Positions 26,709 through 35,132 of a stretch of 64,000 bases of DNA are shown here, piece by piece. The position numbers and the translations under genes are program-made. Source of the stretch: Persicitalea sp038235275 (GTDB taxonomy: Bacteria > Bacteroidota > Bacteroidia > Cytophagales > Spirosomataceae); contig JBBSUC010000009.1 in NCBI GenBank assembly GCA_038235275.1, positions 1-64,000 on the forward strand, in the 5' to 3' direction. Every line of letters starts with the position of its first letter. The first letter of the stretch is position 1. The notes beneath the pieces were generated by a model. It worked only from the letters and a program-made list of their open reading frames with translations. It did no database searches and was not told the origin of the DNA.

Positions 26709-27338
26709 TCATTCAAACTCAACGCCTTCTTCCGCCAAAAACTTCCCAACATTGAAAAACTTGGCATCCAGCAGTTCGATGTCCTGATTCCAGTCCTTGG
26801 TTCGCCAGTCCTGCTCCGGCTCGGCAACCATCACTTTACGGCTCCTGGTAAAAATCCAGATGATGCGCTGTACGCCAAAGTCGAGGAGTTTCTGGGTTTT
26901 CAGGTGTACGTAATCGAACGCGCCTTCTTCGGAATAGTCGATGTTGGTATCCACTTCGATTACCACTTTCGGCGGGACATCGGCGTAATGAAGATTGATT
27001 TTTTTAGCGGGAAGCTTACTGCGCTCGAAAAGGGTTAGATCGCCAGCCAGATTATTGCGCCGGTCGATGTGAATGCCAAGTTCGCTACTCAGGGATAAAT
27101 ACTGCTGGTCGTCATAATTTTTGATGACAAAACGAAACAAAAAACTAATGATAAAACTCTGTAAAGTGCTGCTTCCCATGATATCATCCAGGGTTAGCTC
27201 CCCGGCCATTACTTTTCTGAAATTTGGATAATAAAAAGCCTGCCCATCGATGGTCTCCTTGACCAGAGCGGCGGGGATTTGGGAAGTGGGTTTGGTTATC
27301 TGCTGGACTAGCATACGTTCTTGGTTTTCGTTTGGCAC
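26709..27338 (-). CDS. Uma2-family putative PD-(D/E)XK endonuclease
   Basis: 209 residues. The Uma2/DUF820 pattern is seen: an N-terminal region with ITKPTSQIPAALVKETIDG, a central AGDLTLF supplying the acidic residue, then PPKVVIEVDT with the E-x-D of the restriction-like fold, and LLDFGVQRIIWIFTRSRKV. Family members are predicted nucleases with no settled cellular role. ATG 27338 gives the longest frame; the ATG nine codons in is an alternative. No methyltransferase, toxin-antitoxin or phage gene adjoins. GTTCTTGG-type repeat words lie in its leader around 27315 and 27375. Confidence 0.8.
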   Translation of the reverse strand: MPNENQERMLVQQITKPTSQIPAALVKETIDGQAFYYPNFRKVMAGELTLDDIMGSSTLQSFIISFLFRFVIKNYDDQQYLSLSSELGIHIDRRNNLAGDLTLFERSKLPAKKINLHYADVPPKVVIEVDTNIDYSEEGAFDYVHLKTQKLLDFGVQRIIWIFTRSRKVMVAEPEQDWRTKDWNQDIELLDAKFFNVGKFLAEEGVEFE

Positions 27339-27394
27339 GGATTGCTCCGAAGGTTTGCGTTCTCATACCTCAACTAAGAACGAAGCACAATGAG
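27315..27394. repeat. GTTCTTGG / AAGAACGAAG intergenic repeat words
   Basis: CGTTCTTGGTTTTCG near 27318 and AAGAACGAAGC near 27379 are inverted relative to each other and match the words in the tpiA spacer (1060-1150). They straddle the start of the Uma2 gene. Confidence 0.4.
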
Positions 27395-27401
27395 TGATTA
27401 G

Positions 27402-28397
27402 TTAATTTTTAAGCGAATCCACCGCCGGTTTTTTGAATTCCAGCGTCGTATCCACGGGCGACTCGGTGGGACCTTTATCTTTTTTGCCAAAAATCGACAC
27501 GTTGACGTAGCGCTTGGGATTTTCGCGCAGGTTGGCCAGCAACTGATTCATGCTGATGATGGTGTAGTTGAGGTTGTTGTAGAGTTTGTCGTCGTTGATG
27601 AGCTTGCTGGCGGTACCTTGGCCCGACTTGACCGAGGCGACAAGTTGCTCCATCTGCGTCACGAGCTGGTTAGCGCGGTTGACGGTTTCGCCAAGGTGTA
27701 GGGCGTTGAGCGAATCGGCAAACGTACCCGTTTTGGTCAGCAGCGGACCGATTTTCTTCTCCGTTTCGATGAGCGAACCGGAAAGCCTGCTCAGGTTGGC
27801 GGTGAGTTCGGCCAGACTTTTCTGGTTCTGCTGGAGGGTGGTCCGTAAGGTGCTGCCCGTTTGGTCGTAGTTGCGTAGCACCTGGTTGAGAATAGCCCCG
27901 GTTTCCTGAAAACCCTTAGTGACCATCGTGAGGTTTCGCACCAGCGAGTCGGCGTGGGTGATGACGGGCAGCGCCCTTGCCTGCAAAAGTTCCTGAATGC
28001 CCGCTTCCTGGCCACTCACCAGCGTGTCGCCGCTTGCTAACGCACGGCCCGCCGGGCTGACTTCGAGACGAATAATTTTGCCACCCAGCAAGCCGCCGGC
28101 AGCCAGGGTGGCGAGGGTGCCTTGCCGGAGGACGAGGTCCTTCCGAATATCCAGCGTTACCAGCAGTCGGTTGTTGTGCTGCTGTTGAATCGCTATTTTT
28201 CGCACTTGACCTACCGACATCCCATTGAGCATCACGGGATTAGAAGAAGTCAGACCGTCGATATTGTCGTAAATGACGTAGTATTTATGGTTGGGCGAAA
28301 AGACATCGGAACCCTTCAGAAAATTGAAGCCAAAGTAGAGCATACCGATCGTGACGACCGACAATAAGCCCACTCTAAGCTCTCGGGAGAATTTCAT
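27402..28397 (-). CDS. MCE/MlaD-domain lipid transport protein
   Basis: 331 residues. One N-terminal membrane anchor (about 8-26, GLLSVVTIGMLYFGF), then an MCE domain at about 37-115 (YYVIYDNIDGLTSSNPVMLNGMSVGQVRKI), and a long helical C-terminal region (about 150-300). MCE proteins bind phospholipids and bridge inner membrane and periplasm in Mla-type lipid transport. No MlaE or MlaF genes adjoin here, so the permease is encoded elsewhere. It lies 62 bp downstream of the amidase gene on the same strand, a pairing often seen in Bacteroidota. Confidence 0.9.
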   Translation of the reverse strand: MKFSRELRVGLLSVVTIGMLYFGFNFLKGSDVFSPNHKYYVIYDNIDGLTSSNPVMLNGMSVGQVRKIAIQQQHNNRLLVTLDIRKDLVLRQGTLATLAAGGLLGGKIIRLEVSPAGRALASGDTLVSGQEAGIQELLQARALPVITHADSLVRNLTMVTKGFQETGAILNQVLRNYDQTGSTLRTTLQQNQKSLAELTANLSRLSGSLIETEKKIGPLLTKTGTFADSLNALHLGETVNRANQLVTQMEQLVASVKSGQGTASKLINDDKLYNNLNYTIISMNQLLANLRENPKRYVNVSIFGKKDKGPTESPVDTTLEFKKPAVDSLKN

Positions 28398-28459
28398 GCA
28401 AGTAAAATCGTGAGGCGTGAGGGTAGTAATGTACCTTTTTTGCTACGAAAATAGCGCTA

Positions 28460-29251
28460 TTATCGTTCCATCTCTTGGCGGTACTGCTTGAAAGCCCCAA
28501 AGACCGCTTCTGCCACTTCGTCCTGCCCGTCTTTTGAGTTCAGGTACGCTTCTTCGTCGGGGTTACTCAAGAAACCCGTCTCCACCAGCACGCTGGGCAT
28601 ATTCGTGCGCCAGAGCACCAGGAATCCCGCTTGTTTTACGCCCCGACTCTTGCGTTTCGACTCTGAGCGGAACTGCCGCTCGACCCGACTGGCGAAAAGC
28701 AGGCTGCTCGACAGAAAGGCGCTCTGATAATTGGCGAGCATGATGTGCGCCAACGGCGAAGTGGGATCGAAGCCCTTGTACGTTTCTTTGTAATCTTTTT
28801 CTTTCAGAATTACCGAGTTTTCGCGCTTGGCTACGGCCAGATTGGCCTCGGATTTATGCAGCCCCATGACGTAGGTTTCGGTACCCGCCGCCCGGCTGGA
28901 ACCGGCGTTGCAGTGAATGGAAATGAACAGGTCGGCGCGGTTGCGGTTGGCGTAGGCCGAGCGCTCGTCGAGCTCCACAAATACGTCGGAGGTGCGAGTG
29001 TAGAGGACTTTCACCTCCGGCATTTCCTCTTTGATTTTTTTGCCCAGAGCCAGAGCTATTTTCAGCGTGGTGCGGGATTCGCGGGCCACGCTGCCCCGTG
29101 TGCCGGGGTCGTGGCCCCCGTGGCCGGCGTCGATGACCACTCCGTCGATTAGACCGGGATTATTTTCCGAGACGGGTTCCTGTTGAAAAGCGAAGGCCAA
29201 ACTCACCATCAAACCACCCGTGGCAGCCGCCATTTTAAGAACTTTTAACAT
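28460..29251 (-). CDS. N-acetylmuramoyl-L-alanine amidase (Amidase_3)
   Basis: 263 residues. A hydrophobic N-terminus (signal peptide, about 1-24) is followed directly by the catalytic domain. Zinc-binding and catalytic motifs of the AmiA/B/C family: VVIDAGHGGHDPGTRG, the middle DLFISIHCNA, and the C-terminal VLVETGFLSNPDEEAYL with the catalytic glutamate. It cleaves the amide between MurNAc and L-Ala of peptidoglycan in the periplasm, during septum splitting or cell-wall turnover. No AMIN domain is present. It is divergent from lptD across 80 bp and followed by the MCE gene, a cell-envelope cluster. Confidence 0.93.
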   Translation of the reverse strand: MLKVLKMAAATGGLMVSLAFAFQQEPVSENNPGLIDGVVIDAGHGGHDPGTRGSVARESRTTLKIALALGKKIKEEMPEVKVLYTRTSDVFVELDERSAYANRNRADLFISIHCNAGSSRAAGTETYVMGLHKSEANLAVAKRENSVILKEKDYKETYKGFDPTSPLAHIMLANYQSAFLSSSLLFASRVERQFRSESKRKSRGVKQAGFLVLWRTNMPSVLVETGFLSNPDEEAYLNSKDGQDEVAEAVFGAFKQYRQEMER

Positions 29252-29292
29252 TATTTTTTGCTTCGTGCGTTTCTACCTAGTGGTTTCTCCAC

Positions 29293-29300
29293 TAATTTTG
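29293..29300 (+). promoter_or_regulatory. -7 box of lptD
   Basis: TAATTTTG is a perfect TAnnTTTG match; initiation about 7 bp beyond would leave about 25 nt to the TTG start at 29332. A -33 TTTG at the right spacing is not seen. A mirror-image TATTTTTG box at 29318-29325 on the minus strand may serve the divergent amidase gene. Confidence 0.4.
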
Positions 29301-29331
29301 ACATCTTAAATTTTAGGCAAAAATACGCTTT

Positions 29332-32217
29332 TTGATACAACTGAAAAAAAAGTGGTTTAGTATATCGCTGAGTCTGTGCGTACTTCTGCTCGTGGGATGC
29401 GTAAGAACTCAGCAACAATCGGGCCGATCGGGCCGCCTGTTCGGTAAATCCGCCAAGGCGGACTCCTCGGCGGCGATTCGGACCCCTGTTTCCTCCACTT
29501 CCGTAACTTCCGACACCTTAAGTCGCAGCGATTCTACGACGCTGCCGAGCGGCATCCGCATCGCGACGGGCGATAGCCTGGGTATCCGGCTGGATTCGCT
29601 GCGCACCGACTCGCTGCGGGTGGATTCGCTGGCCAAGCAAAGCGACCTGCAATCGACGGTCGAGTACAAGTCGCGTGACTCCACGATTATGGACGTGGAC
29701 GGCAAGCAGGTACACCTTTATGGCGAGGCCGAGGTGACCTACGGCACCATCAATCTCAAAGCCGATTACATCCGCATCGACTGGACGACGAACGAGCTTT
29801 TTGCCAAAGGAAACTACGACTCCACGTCCAAGAAAAACGTCGGCGATCCCATTTTTCAGGATGGCGCCGAGGCTTACAATACTAAAGAACTGCGTTATAA
29901 CTACAAGACTAAGAAGGGTTTTATCCGGGGCGTAGTCACGCAGCAGGGTGAGGGCAATATCCGGGGCGAGCAGGTCAAGAAAGATCAGGAGGGGAATTTG
30001 TATATCAAGCATGCTATCTATACCACCTGCAACCTCACGCACCCGCACTTTTACATCAATGCCCCCAAAATCAAGCTAATCGACAACAAGCAGGTTGTGT
30101 CGGGGCCGTTCAATCTGGTCATCGCCGACGTGCCGCTGCCGCTGGGCCTGCCGTTCGGCTTTTTTCCTTTTCCTAAAAAGAAAGAAATCGGCACATCGGG
30201 TATTCTATTCCCGGCCTACGGAGAGGAACCCAACGGGCGCGGCTTTTACCTGCGCGACGGCGGCTACTACTTCGCCGTCAGCGAGTACTTCAACGCGACC
30301 GTCACCGGACAGGTGTACTCCACCGGAAGCTGGGGCGTGGGCGTGAGTTCGGTTTACACCAAGCGCTACCGCTACAACGGCAACATTGCGTTGCGTTTCA
30401 ATCGCAACAAGTCGGGGGATGAAATTGATAAATTGTTGAAAAAACCGGGGCGCAACGATTTCAGCGTCATCTGGTCGCACGCGCCTGTGCCGCGCGGTAA
30501 CTCCACCTTCTCGGCCAACGTGAACGTGACCAGCAATAGCTTCAACCAGTACAATGCGCTGGACAACCAGAAGTACATCTCCAACGTCGCCAGTTCGTCG
30601 GTGCAATACAACCGTACCTTCGGACAGTACGCCCGCGCCGGGGCCAGCCTGCGCGTAAATCAGAACTTTGGTACGCCTGACCCGCAGACGGGCTTGAAGA
30701 AAGGCGGTAAAACCGATGTTTCGACGTCGTTCAACTTCGGCGTCAACCAGATTGCGCCATTCGCCCTCAACGGCGGGCGGGGTGCCTGGTACGAGAGTTT
30801 CCGGCTCGGCATGGACTTCAACGGCGATTACAGCGTCAACAACACGCTGTCGACCATCGACACGACTTATTCGCGCCTGGGCTTCATCGTCGTTAACAAG
30901 ATAGACAGTGCCCGCACGCGGAATGACCAGGTAGTCGACTTCAACTTCGACAACCTGCCCGACCTGTTGAAAGACGCCCGGTTCAACGGACGTTACTCGA
31001 TTCCCATTTCGCTGCCCAACTTCAAACTGCTGCGCTATATTAACTTCACCCCCGGCATTTCTTTGCAGGGCGAGGTTTTTTCGAAGCAGTACAGCTATAA
31101 ATATCTGGGTGACAATCGCATCCGCATCGACACCATCGACCGGGTGGGCAGCGAATACAGCTACTCGATGAGCGCGGGATTGAACACGCGCTTTTACGGT
31201 ACTTTTTTCGTGAAGGGAAAAAGGCTGGAAGCGATTCGGCACACGGTGATTCCGTCGCTGTCGTTCAGCTACACGCCCGATTTCTCGGGCGACAATTTTG
31301 GTTTTTACCAAAAAATCCAGATCAACGAAAAAGGCGATACGCGTTTTCTGTCGCGCTACCGGGGCATCGGCAATACTTCCAGCAACGGTCGGTCGTCGGG
31401 CGTTATTTCGTATAGCTTGAACAACTCCTTTGAGATGAAATTGCGCTCGAAAAGTGATACCTCCGACCAACAGTTCGAGAAGGTTTCGCTGCTGGACAAC
31501 CTGAGCTTTGCCGGCAGCTACAACCTCATCGCCGACTCGCTGAACTTATCCAACCTGTCGGTCAACGCCAACACGACGATCAAAGACCTGAATCTGAACT
31601 TCAATATGACGTTCGATCCGTACGCCTACATCGCCGACCGACGAAGCCCGAGCAATACGGCGGGCCTCCGTATCAACGAGTTTGCCCTCAAACGCGGGCA
31701 GGGGCTGGCGCGGCTCCAGCAGCTCAACGTTACGTTCTCCAAAAGTTTCAATCCCAGTAAAAAAGATCCGGCGAAAAAGCCCGCCACTCCTAATCCCGAG
31801 AACCCACAGGCCACTGCCGAAAACCTAGAATTCATCCGAAACAATCCCAATCTGTACGTGGATTTCGACATTCCCTGGAATGTCAATATCAACTATAACT
31901 TCGGCCTGACCCGCTATGGTCTGTCGCCCACCAGCATCATTCAGACCCTCAGCGCCAACGGCGACCTCAGCCTGACGCCGAAGTGGAAGCTGAGCTTGCA
32001 AACGGGCTTCGACTTTACGGCCCTCAGCCCGTCGATCACCACGGTATCGCTCTACCGAGACTTGCACTGTTGGGACATGTCGTTCAACTGGACGCCCTTC
32101 GCGGGTAACCGACTGCGGGCCAGCAACTATTCCTTCACGCTCAAAGCTAAGTCGTCCATTTTGCAGGATTTGAAGCTATCAAGAAGGCGCTCGTTCGTAG
32201 ATCGGAGCGGATATTAA
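29332..32217 (+). CDS. lptD: LptD-like outer-membrane LPS assembly protein
   Basis: 961 residues in the Bacteroidota LptD pattern. The OstA-like periplasmic domain (about 110-235, GKQVHLYGEAEVTYGTINLK) precedes a large beta barrel with repeated amphipathic strands. With LptE it inserts lipopolysaccharide into the outer leaflet. The start is TTG at 29332: no ATG is in frame before the membrane segment, and the signal sequence begins at once. That segment ends VLLLVGC (C22), a lipobox-like sequence unusual for LptD, so the mature N-terminus could be a lipidated cysteine. A Ser/Asp-rich linker (about 40-105) follows. Its TAA overlaps the stop of the convergent SDR gene by four bases. Confidence 0.88.
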   Translation: MIQLKKKWFSISLSLCVLLLVGCVRTQQQSGRSGRLFGKSAKADSSAAIRTPVSSTSVTSDTLSRSDSTTLPSGIRIATGDSLGIRLDSLRTDSLRVDSLAKQSDLQSTVEYKSRDSTIMDVDGKQVHLYGEAEVTYGTINLKADYIRIDWTTNELFAKGNYDSTSKKNVGDPIFQDGAEAYNTKELRYNYKTKKGFIRGVVTQQGEGNIRGEQVKKDQEGNLYIKHAIYTTCNLTHPHFYINAPKIKLIDNKQVVSGPFNLVIADVPLPLGLPFGFFPFPKKKEIGTSGILFPAYGEEPNGRGFYLRDGGYYFAVSEYFNATVTGQVYSTGSWGVGVSSVYTKRYRYNGNIALRFNRNKSGDEIDKLLKKPGRNDFSVIWSHAPVPRGNSTFSANVNVTSNSFNQYNALDNQKYISNVASSSVQYNRTFGQYARAGASLRVNQNFGTPDPQTGLKKGGKTDVSTSFNFGVNQIAPFALNGGRGAWYESFRLGMDFNGDYSVNNTLSTIDTTYSRLGFIVVNKIDSARTRNDQVVDFNFDNLPDLLKDARFNGRYSIPISLPNFKLLRYINFTPGISLQGEVFSKQYSYKYLGDNRIRIDTIDRVGSEYSYSMSAGLNTRFYGTFFVKGKRLEAIRHTVIPSLSFSYTPDFSGDNFGFYQKIQINEKGDTRFLSRYRGIGNTSSNGRSSGVISYSLNNSFEMKLRSKSDTSDQQFEKVSLLDNLSFAGSYNLIADSLNLSNLSVNANTTIKDLNLNFNMTFDPYAYIADRRSPSNTAGLRINEFALKRGQGLARLQQLNVTFSKSFNPSKKDPAKKPATPNPENPQATAENLEFIRNNPNLYVDFDIPWNVNINYNFGLTRYGLSPTSIIQTLSANGDLSLTPKWKLSLQTGFDFTALSPSITTVSLYRDLHCWDMSFNWTPFAGNRLRASNYSFTLKAKSSILQDLKLSRRRSFVDRSGY

Positions 32218-33038
32218 AGAAAAAAGTCCGGCATGAGTCCTTCGTCGCTCAAGTTGGAATCTACGCGGTATTTGGTGAAATCCGTTAGCCCTTCGGCTCT
32301 TAACACTTCCTCATCTACGAAAAAATTGCCCGTGCATTCGCGGCTGCTGCGGCTGAGGATGTGGTAGGCGGCATCGGCCATGATGTCGGGCGTGCGGCTG
32401 CGTTGGATGAGACCGTCGCCGCCCAGCAGTTTTTGTACGGCGGCGGTGGCGATGGTCGTGCGCGGCCACAGCGCGTTGAAGGCCACGCCCTGCTTTTTAA
32501 ACTCTCCCGCCATCCCCAGCACGCACATACTCATACCGAACTTGGCCATTGTGTAGGCCACGTGCGGCGCAAACCAGCGCGTTTCCATGTTCAGCGGCGG
32601 CGACAGGTTCAATACGTGTGGGTTTTCGGCTTTCAATAGGTGCGGCAGACAAAGCTTACTGGTCAGGAATGTGCCGCGCGTGTTGATGTGGTGCATCAGG
32701 TCGTAGCGCTTCATGTCGGTTTGCAGCGTGGGTGTCAGGCTAATGGCGCTGGCGTTGTTGATTAGTACGTCGATCCCGCCGAAGGTGCCGACCGCTTCGT
32801 CCACGGCGGCCTGCACTGCTTCTTCGTCCCGAATGTCCACTTGCAGCGGCAGGGCCTTGCCCCCGGCGGCCTCGATTTCGGCGGCGGCGGTGTAGATAGT
32901 GCCGGGTAGCTTGGGGTGCGGCTCGGCGGTCTTAGCAGCGATGATTATGTTCGCTCCTTCCTTCGCCAGGCGCACCGCAATAGCCAGGCCAATTCCCCGG
33001 CTCCCCCCGGTGATAAACACAGTTTTATTTTTTAGCAT
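32214..33038 (-). CDS. SDR-family oxidoreductase, HSDL2-like
   Basis: 274 residues. The Rossmann motif TGGSRGIG lies at 10-17; NNASAIS, S146 (NLSPPL) and Y162/K166 (YTMAK) complete the catalytic set. The insert AAKTAEPHPKLPGTIYTAA and NLSPPLN place it with hydroxysteroid dehydrogenase-like 2 proteins, which are NADP-linked and associated with fatty or branched lipids in eukaryotes; the bacterial substrate is unknown. It ends convergently on lptD: the palindromic TTAA at 32214-32217 supplies both stop codons. It is divergent from the type B T9SS substrate candidate. Confidence 0.88.
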   Translation of the reverse strand: MLKNKTVFITGGSRGIGLAIAVRLAKEGANIIIAAKTAEPHPKLPGTIYTAAAEIEAAGGKALPLQVDIRDEEAVQAAVDEAVGTFGGIDVLINNASAISLTPTLQTDMKRYDLMHHINTRGTFLTSKLCLPHLLKAENPHVLNLSPPLNMETRWFAPHVAYTMAKFGMSMCVLGMAGEFKKQGVAFNALWPRTTIATAAVQKLLGGDGLIQRSRTPDIMADAAYHILSRSSRECTGNFFVDEEVLRAEGLTDFTKYRVDSNLSDEGLMPDFFL

Positions 33039-33175
33039 GAGTTTAAACGGGTTTTATAGATAAATTTAGTGGGAAAGCCTTTTTTACGCTTTCCACTATC
33101 GAAAGGGTGGCATGATTTGTGCTTTAAAATTGGGACTTGAATCGAAGTTTCAAGGTAGCGAAAAGCGCACGATAA

Positions 33176-35122
33176 ATGACGAAATATCTATTTAGCTTAT
33201 TTTCCCTACTATTGTACCAAGGCCATGTAATAGCGGCTGATGCACTCGTATGCGAGGCGGACACCTGCGCAATACCCGCGCCTACCGTTGGGGCTGAGCG
33301 GGATTCCACTTGCTCGGGACAGCCCGTTTTGCTATGGGCGGCGGGCTGTGACGGAACGGTACGCTGGTCCAATGGCCTGGCTGGCGACACCATCGTGTCG
33401 CGCCCGGCAACTACCCGAATCTATACGGCTATTTGTGAAAAAGGCAGTTGCCAAAGTCCGGCTTCTAAATCTGTTATGGTCATCGTTCCTATTCCCGACA
33501 TTCCGCTACTCAACGCCAGTCGCCTTACCGTCTGCGCGGGGGGGGGCGCGGTGCTGACGGCCAGCGGATGTCCGGGCGTAGTGGTGTGGTCTAACGGCAG
33601 CACGGGCCGCGAAATCACGGTGCGCCCCGCCCAAACGACTTCTTATACAGCCATCTGCCGCACGGACGATCAATCGGCAAGTGGCCTGAACTGCATCAGT
33701 TGCTTTGCCGAACCCATCGAGGTGAAGGTAGCCGATTCAGTGCGTCCCATTTTAGTTTCTTCCCAAAAAAGCGTTTGCGTCGGCGATACGCTTTCGCTGC
33801 GCGTCCTGGGTTGTCCGGGGGCAGTCCAATGGTCGGATGCGGCGGACTTGACCGCTTCGTTGCGGGTCGTGAAGCCAGCGGCTACTACAACGTACGGGGC
33901 AATCTGCAAAGTCGGCGATTGCGATTTTACCACCAATAGGGTGAACGTGCGGGTCGGCCCCGCGCCTGTTCCGGTGATCGCCACCGAGCGGACGGTGGTT
34001 TGTGCGGGCGAAAAGGTGAAAGTCAGGGCGAGCGGCTGCGAGGGTATCGTTACCTGGTCTAACGGGCAGACGGGTTTCGAAATCATGCTTTTGCCCGAAG
34101 CCACGCCGACTGTCAAGGCCCGCTGTGGCCAAGGCGATTGCCAGAGCGCTTTTTCCTCCGAGATTATTTTTACCATCAACCCGACTCCTCCCACCCCGTC
34201 GGTACAAAACCGTAAGAACGAATGCCCCTACGTCACGCTGGATTTGATGCTGACTTTGGAGCAAATGCCGCGCACGGCAGGTGGTCGCTACGAATTCAGG
34301 ACGGCAGCCGCTACCCGTTCGACGGCGGTCGAGCATCCGGGCGTCACGGGCGCAGGGACGTATTATGTTTTTGAAAAAAGCCTGGCGGGTTGCTACAGCG
34401 ACGCGACGGCGGTGACCATTACGATCAACGAGTGTTTGGCTCCGGTGCCCATCTGCGCGTATTTTCCCGGTAGCGTAAGTGTAAAAGCGGATTCGTCCGC
34501 CGGGCCGTTATGGCTCATGGCCGAAATAGGAGGCAGCGCGTCGCGCGGCGGGTGGACGACCAGCGGAAGTGGTTCGTTTAGTGCCGCCGATTCACTGCGT
34601 ACGATCTACACGCCCAGCGTGAGCGACTACGCGAGAGAAATGGTAACGCTTACTTTCCAGACCGATGACCCCGACGGCGAAGGTCCCTGCGAAAGCGTGG
34701 TAGCCTCAATGGTCCTTCCGGTTCATCCGCCCAAACCCAGCGTACCCGGTGCGGTTACTGCGTCCGTTCTTCCCAAAGACAGTATTTCGGTCAATAACCA
34801 GAACTTTCCAAGGGTACTTTCCCCTACTTCCAGCCTTACGGAAGTGTTCATCCCCGAAGGTTTCTCGCCCAATGGCGACGGCATTAATGACCGCTTCGCG
34901 CTGGGCAATGTCCCCGCCGAAACGAACGTTTCCTTTGAGGTTTACAACCGCTGGGGGCAACTCGTCCACCAGGAAAACGACTACAAGAGCGACTGGGACG
35001 GCAAAGCCAACCGGGGCGTTGTAGGCGGCAGCAAGAAGGATTTGACCGACGGCACTTACTTTTACGTGATACGCCTGAGCGATGGTCGCGAGTTCATTAA
35101 GTTTTTGACCATCACACATTAA
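33176..35122 (+). CDS. Secreted protein with four Cys-rich Ig-like repeats and CHU_C (T9SS type B) sorting domain
   Basis: 648 residues. Signal peptide about 1-20. Four repeats of about 70-80 residues follow (about 36-103, 104-185, 186-260, 261-334), each with a pattern C-x-G, GC-x-G-x-V-x-W-S-(N/D), Y-x-A-x-C. Two further Ig-like stretches run to about 550. The last 91 residues (FIPEGFSPNGDGINDRF to the C-terminus) form the gliding-motility-associated CHU_C domain, the signal for type IX secretion and surface attachment. The repeats resemble adhesion modules, but no ligand is known. The PorE-like gene starts 10 bp downstream, suggesting cotranscription. Confidence 0.88.
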   Translation: MTKYLFSLFSLLLYQGHVIAADALVCEADTCAIPAPTVGAERDSTCSGQPVLLWAAGCDGTVRWSNGLAGDTIVSRPATTRIYTAICEKGSCQSPASKSVMVIVPIPDIPLLNASRLTVCAGGGAVLTASGCPGVVVWSNGSTGREITVRPAQTTSYTAICRTDDQSASGLNCISCFAEPIEVKVADSVRPILVSSQKSVCVGDTLSLRVLGCPGAVQWSDAADLTASLRVVKPAATTTYGAICKVGDCDFTTNRVNVRVGPAPVPVIATERTVVCAGEKVKVRASGCEGIVTWSNGQTGFEIMLLPEATPTVKARCGQGDCQSAFSSEIIFTINPTPPTPSVQNRKNECPYVTLDLMLTLEQMPRTAGGRYEFRTAAATRSTAVEHPGVTGAGTYYVFEKSLAGCYSDATAVTITINECLAPVPICAYFPGSVSVKADSSAGPLWLMAEIGGSASRGGWTTSGSGSFSAADSLRTIYTPSVSDYAREMVTLTFQTDDPDGEGPCESVVASMVLPVHPPKPSVPGAVTASVLPKDSISVNNQNFPRVLSPTSSLTEVFIPEGFSPNGDGINDRFALGNVPAETNVSFEVYNRWGQLVHQENDYKSDWDGKANRGVVGGSKKDLTDGTYFYVIRLSDGREFIKFLTITH

Positions 35123-35132
35123 AAAGTATTCC

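Noticed and set aside
30205..31470. 421-codon minus-strand frame inside lptD
   Set aside because: Antisense shadow of a strong coding gene with biased codons; no domain, no promoter, low-complexity translation.
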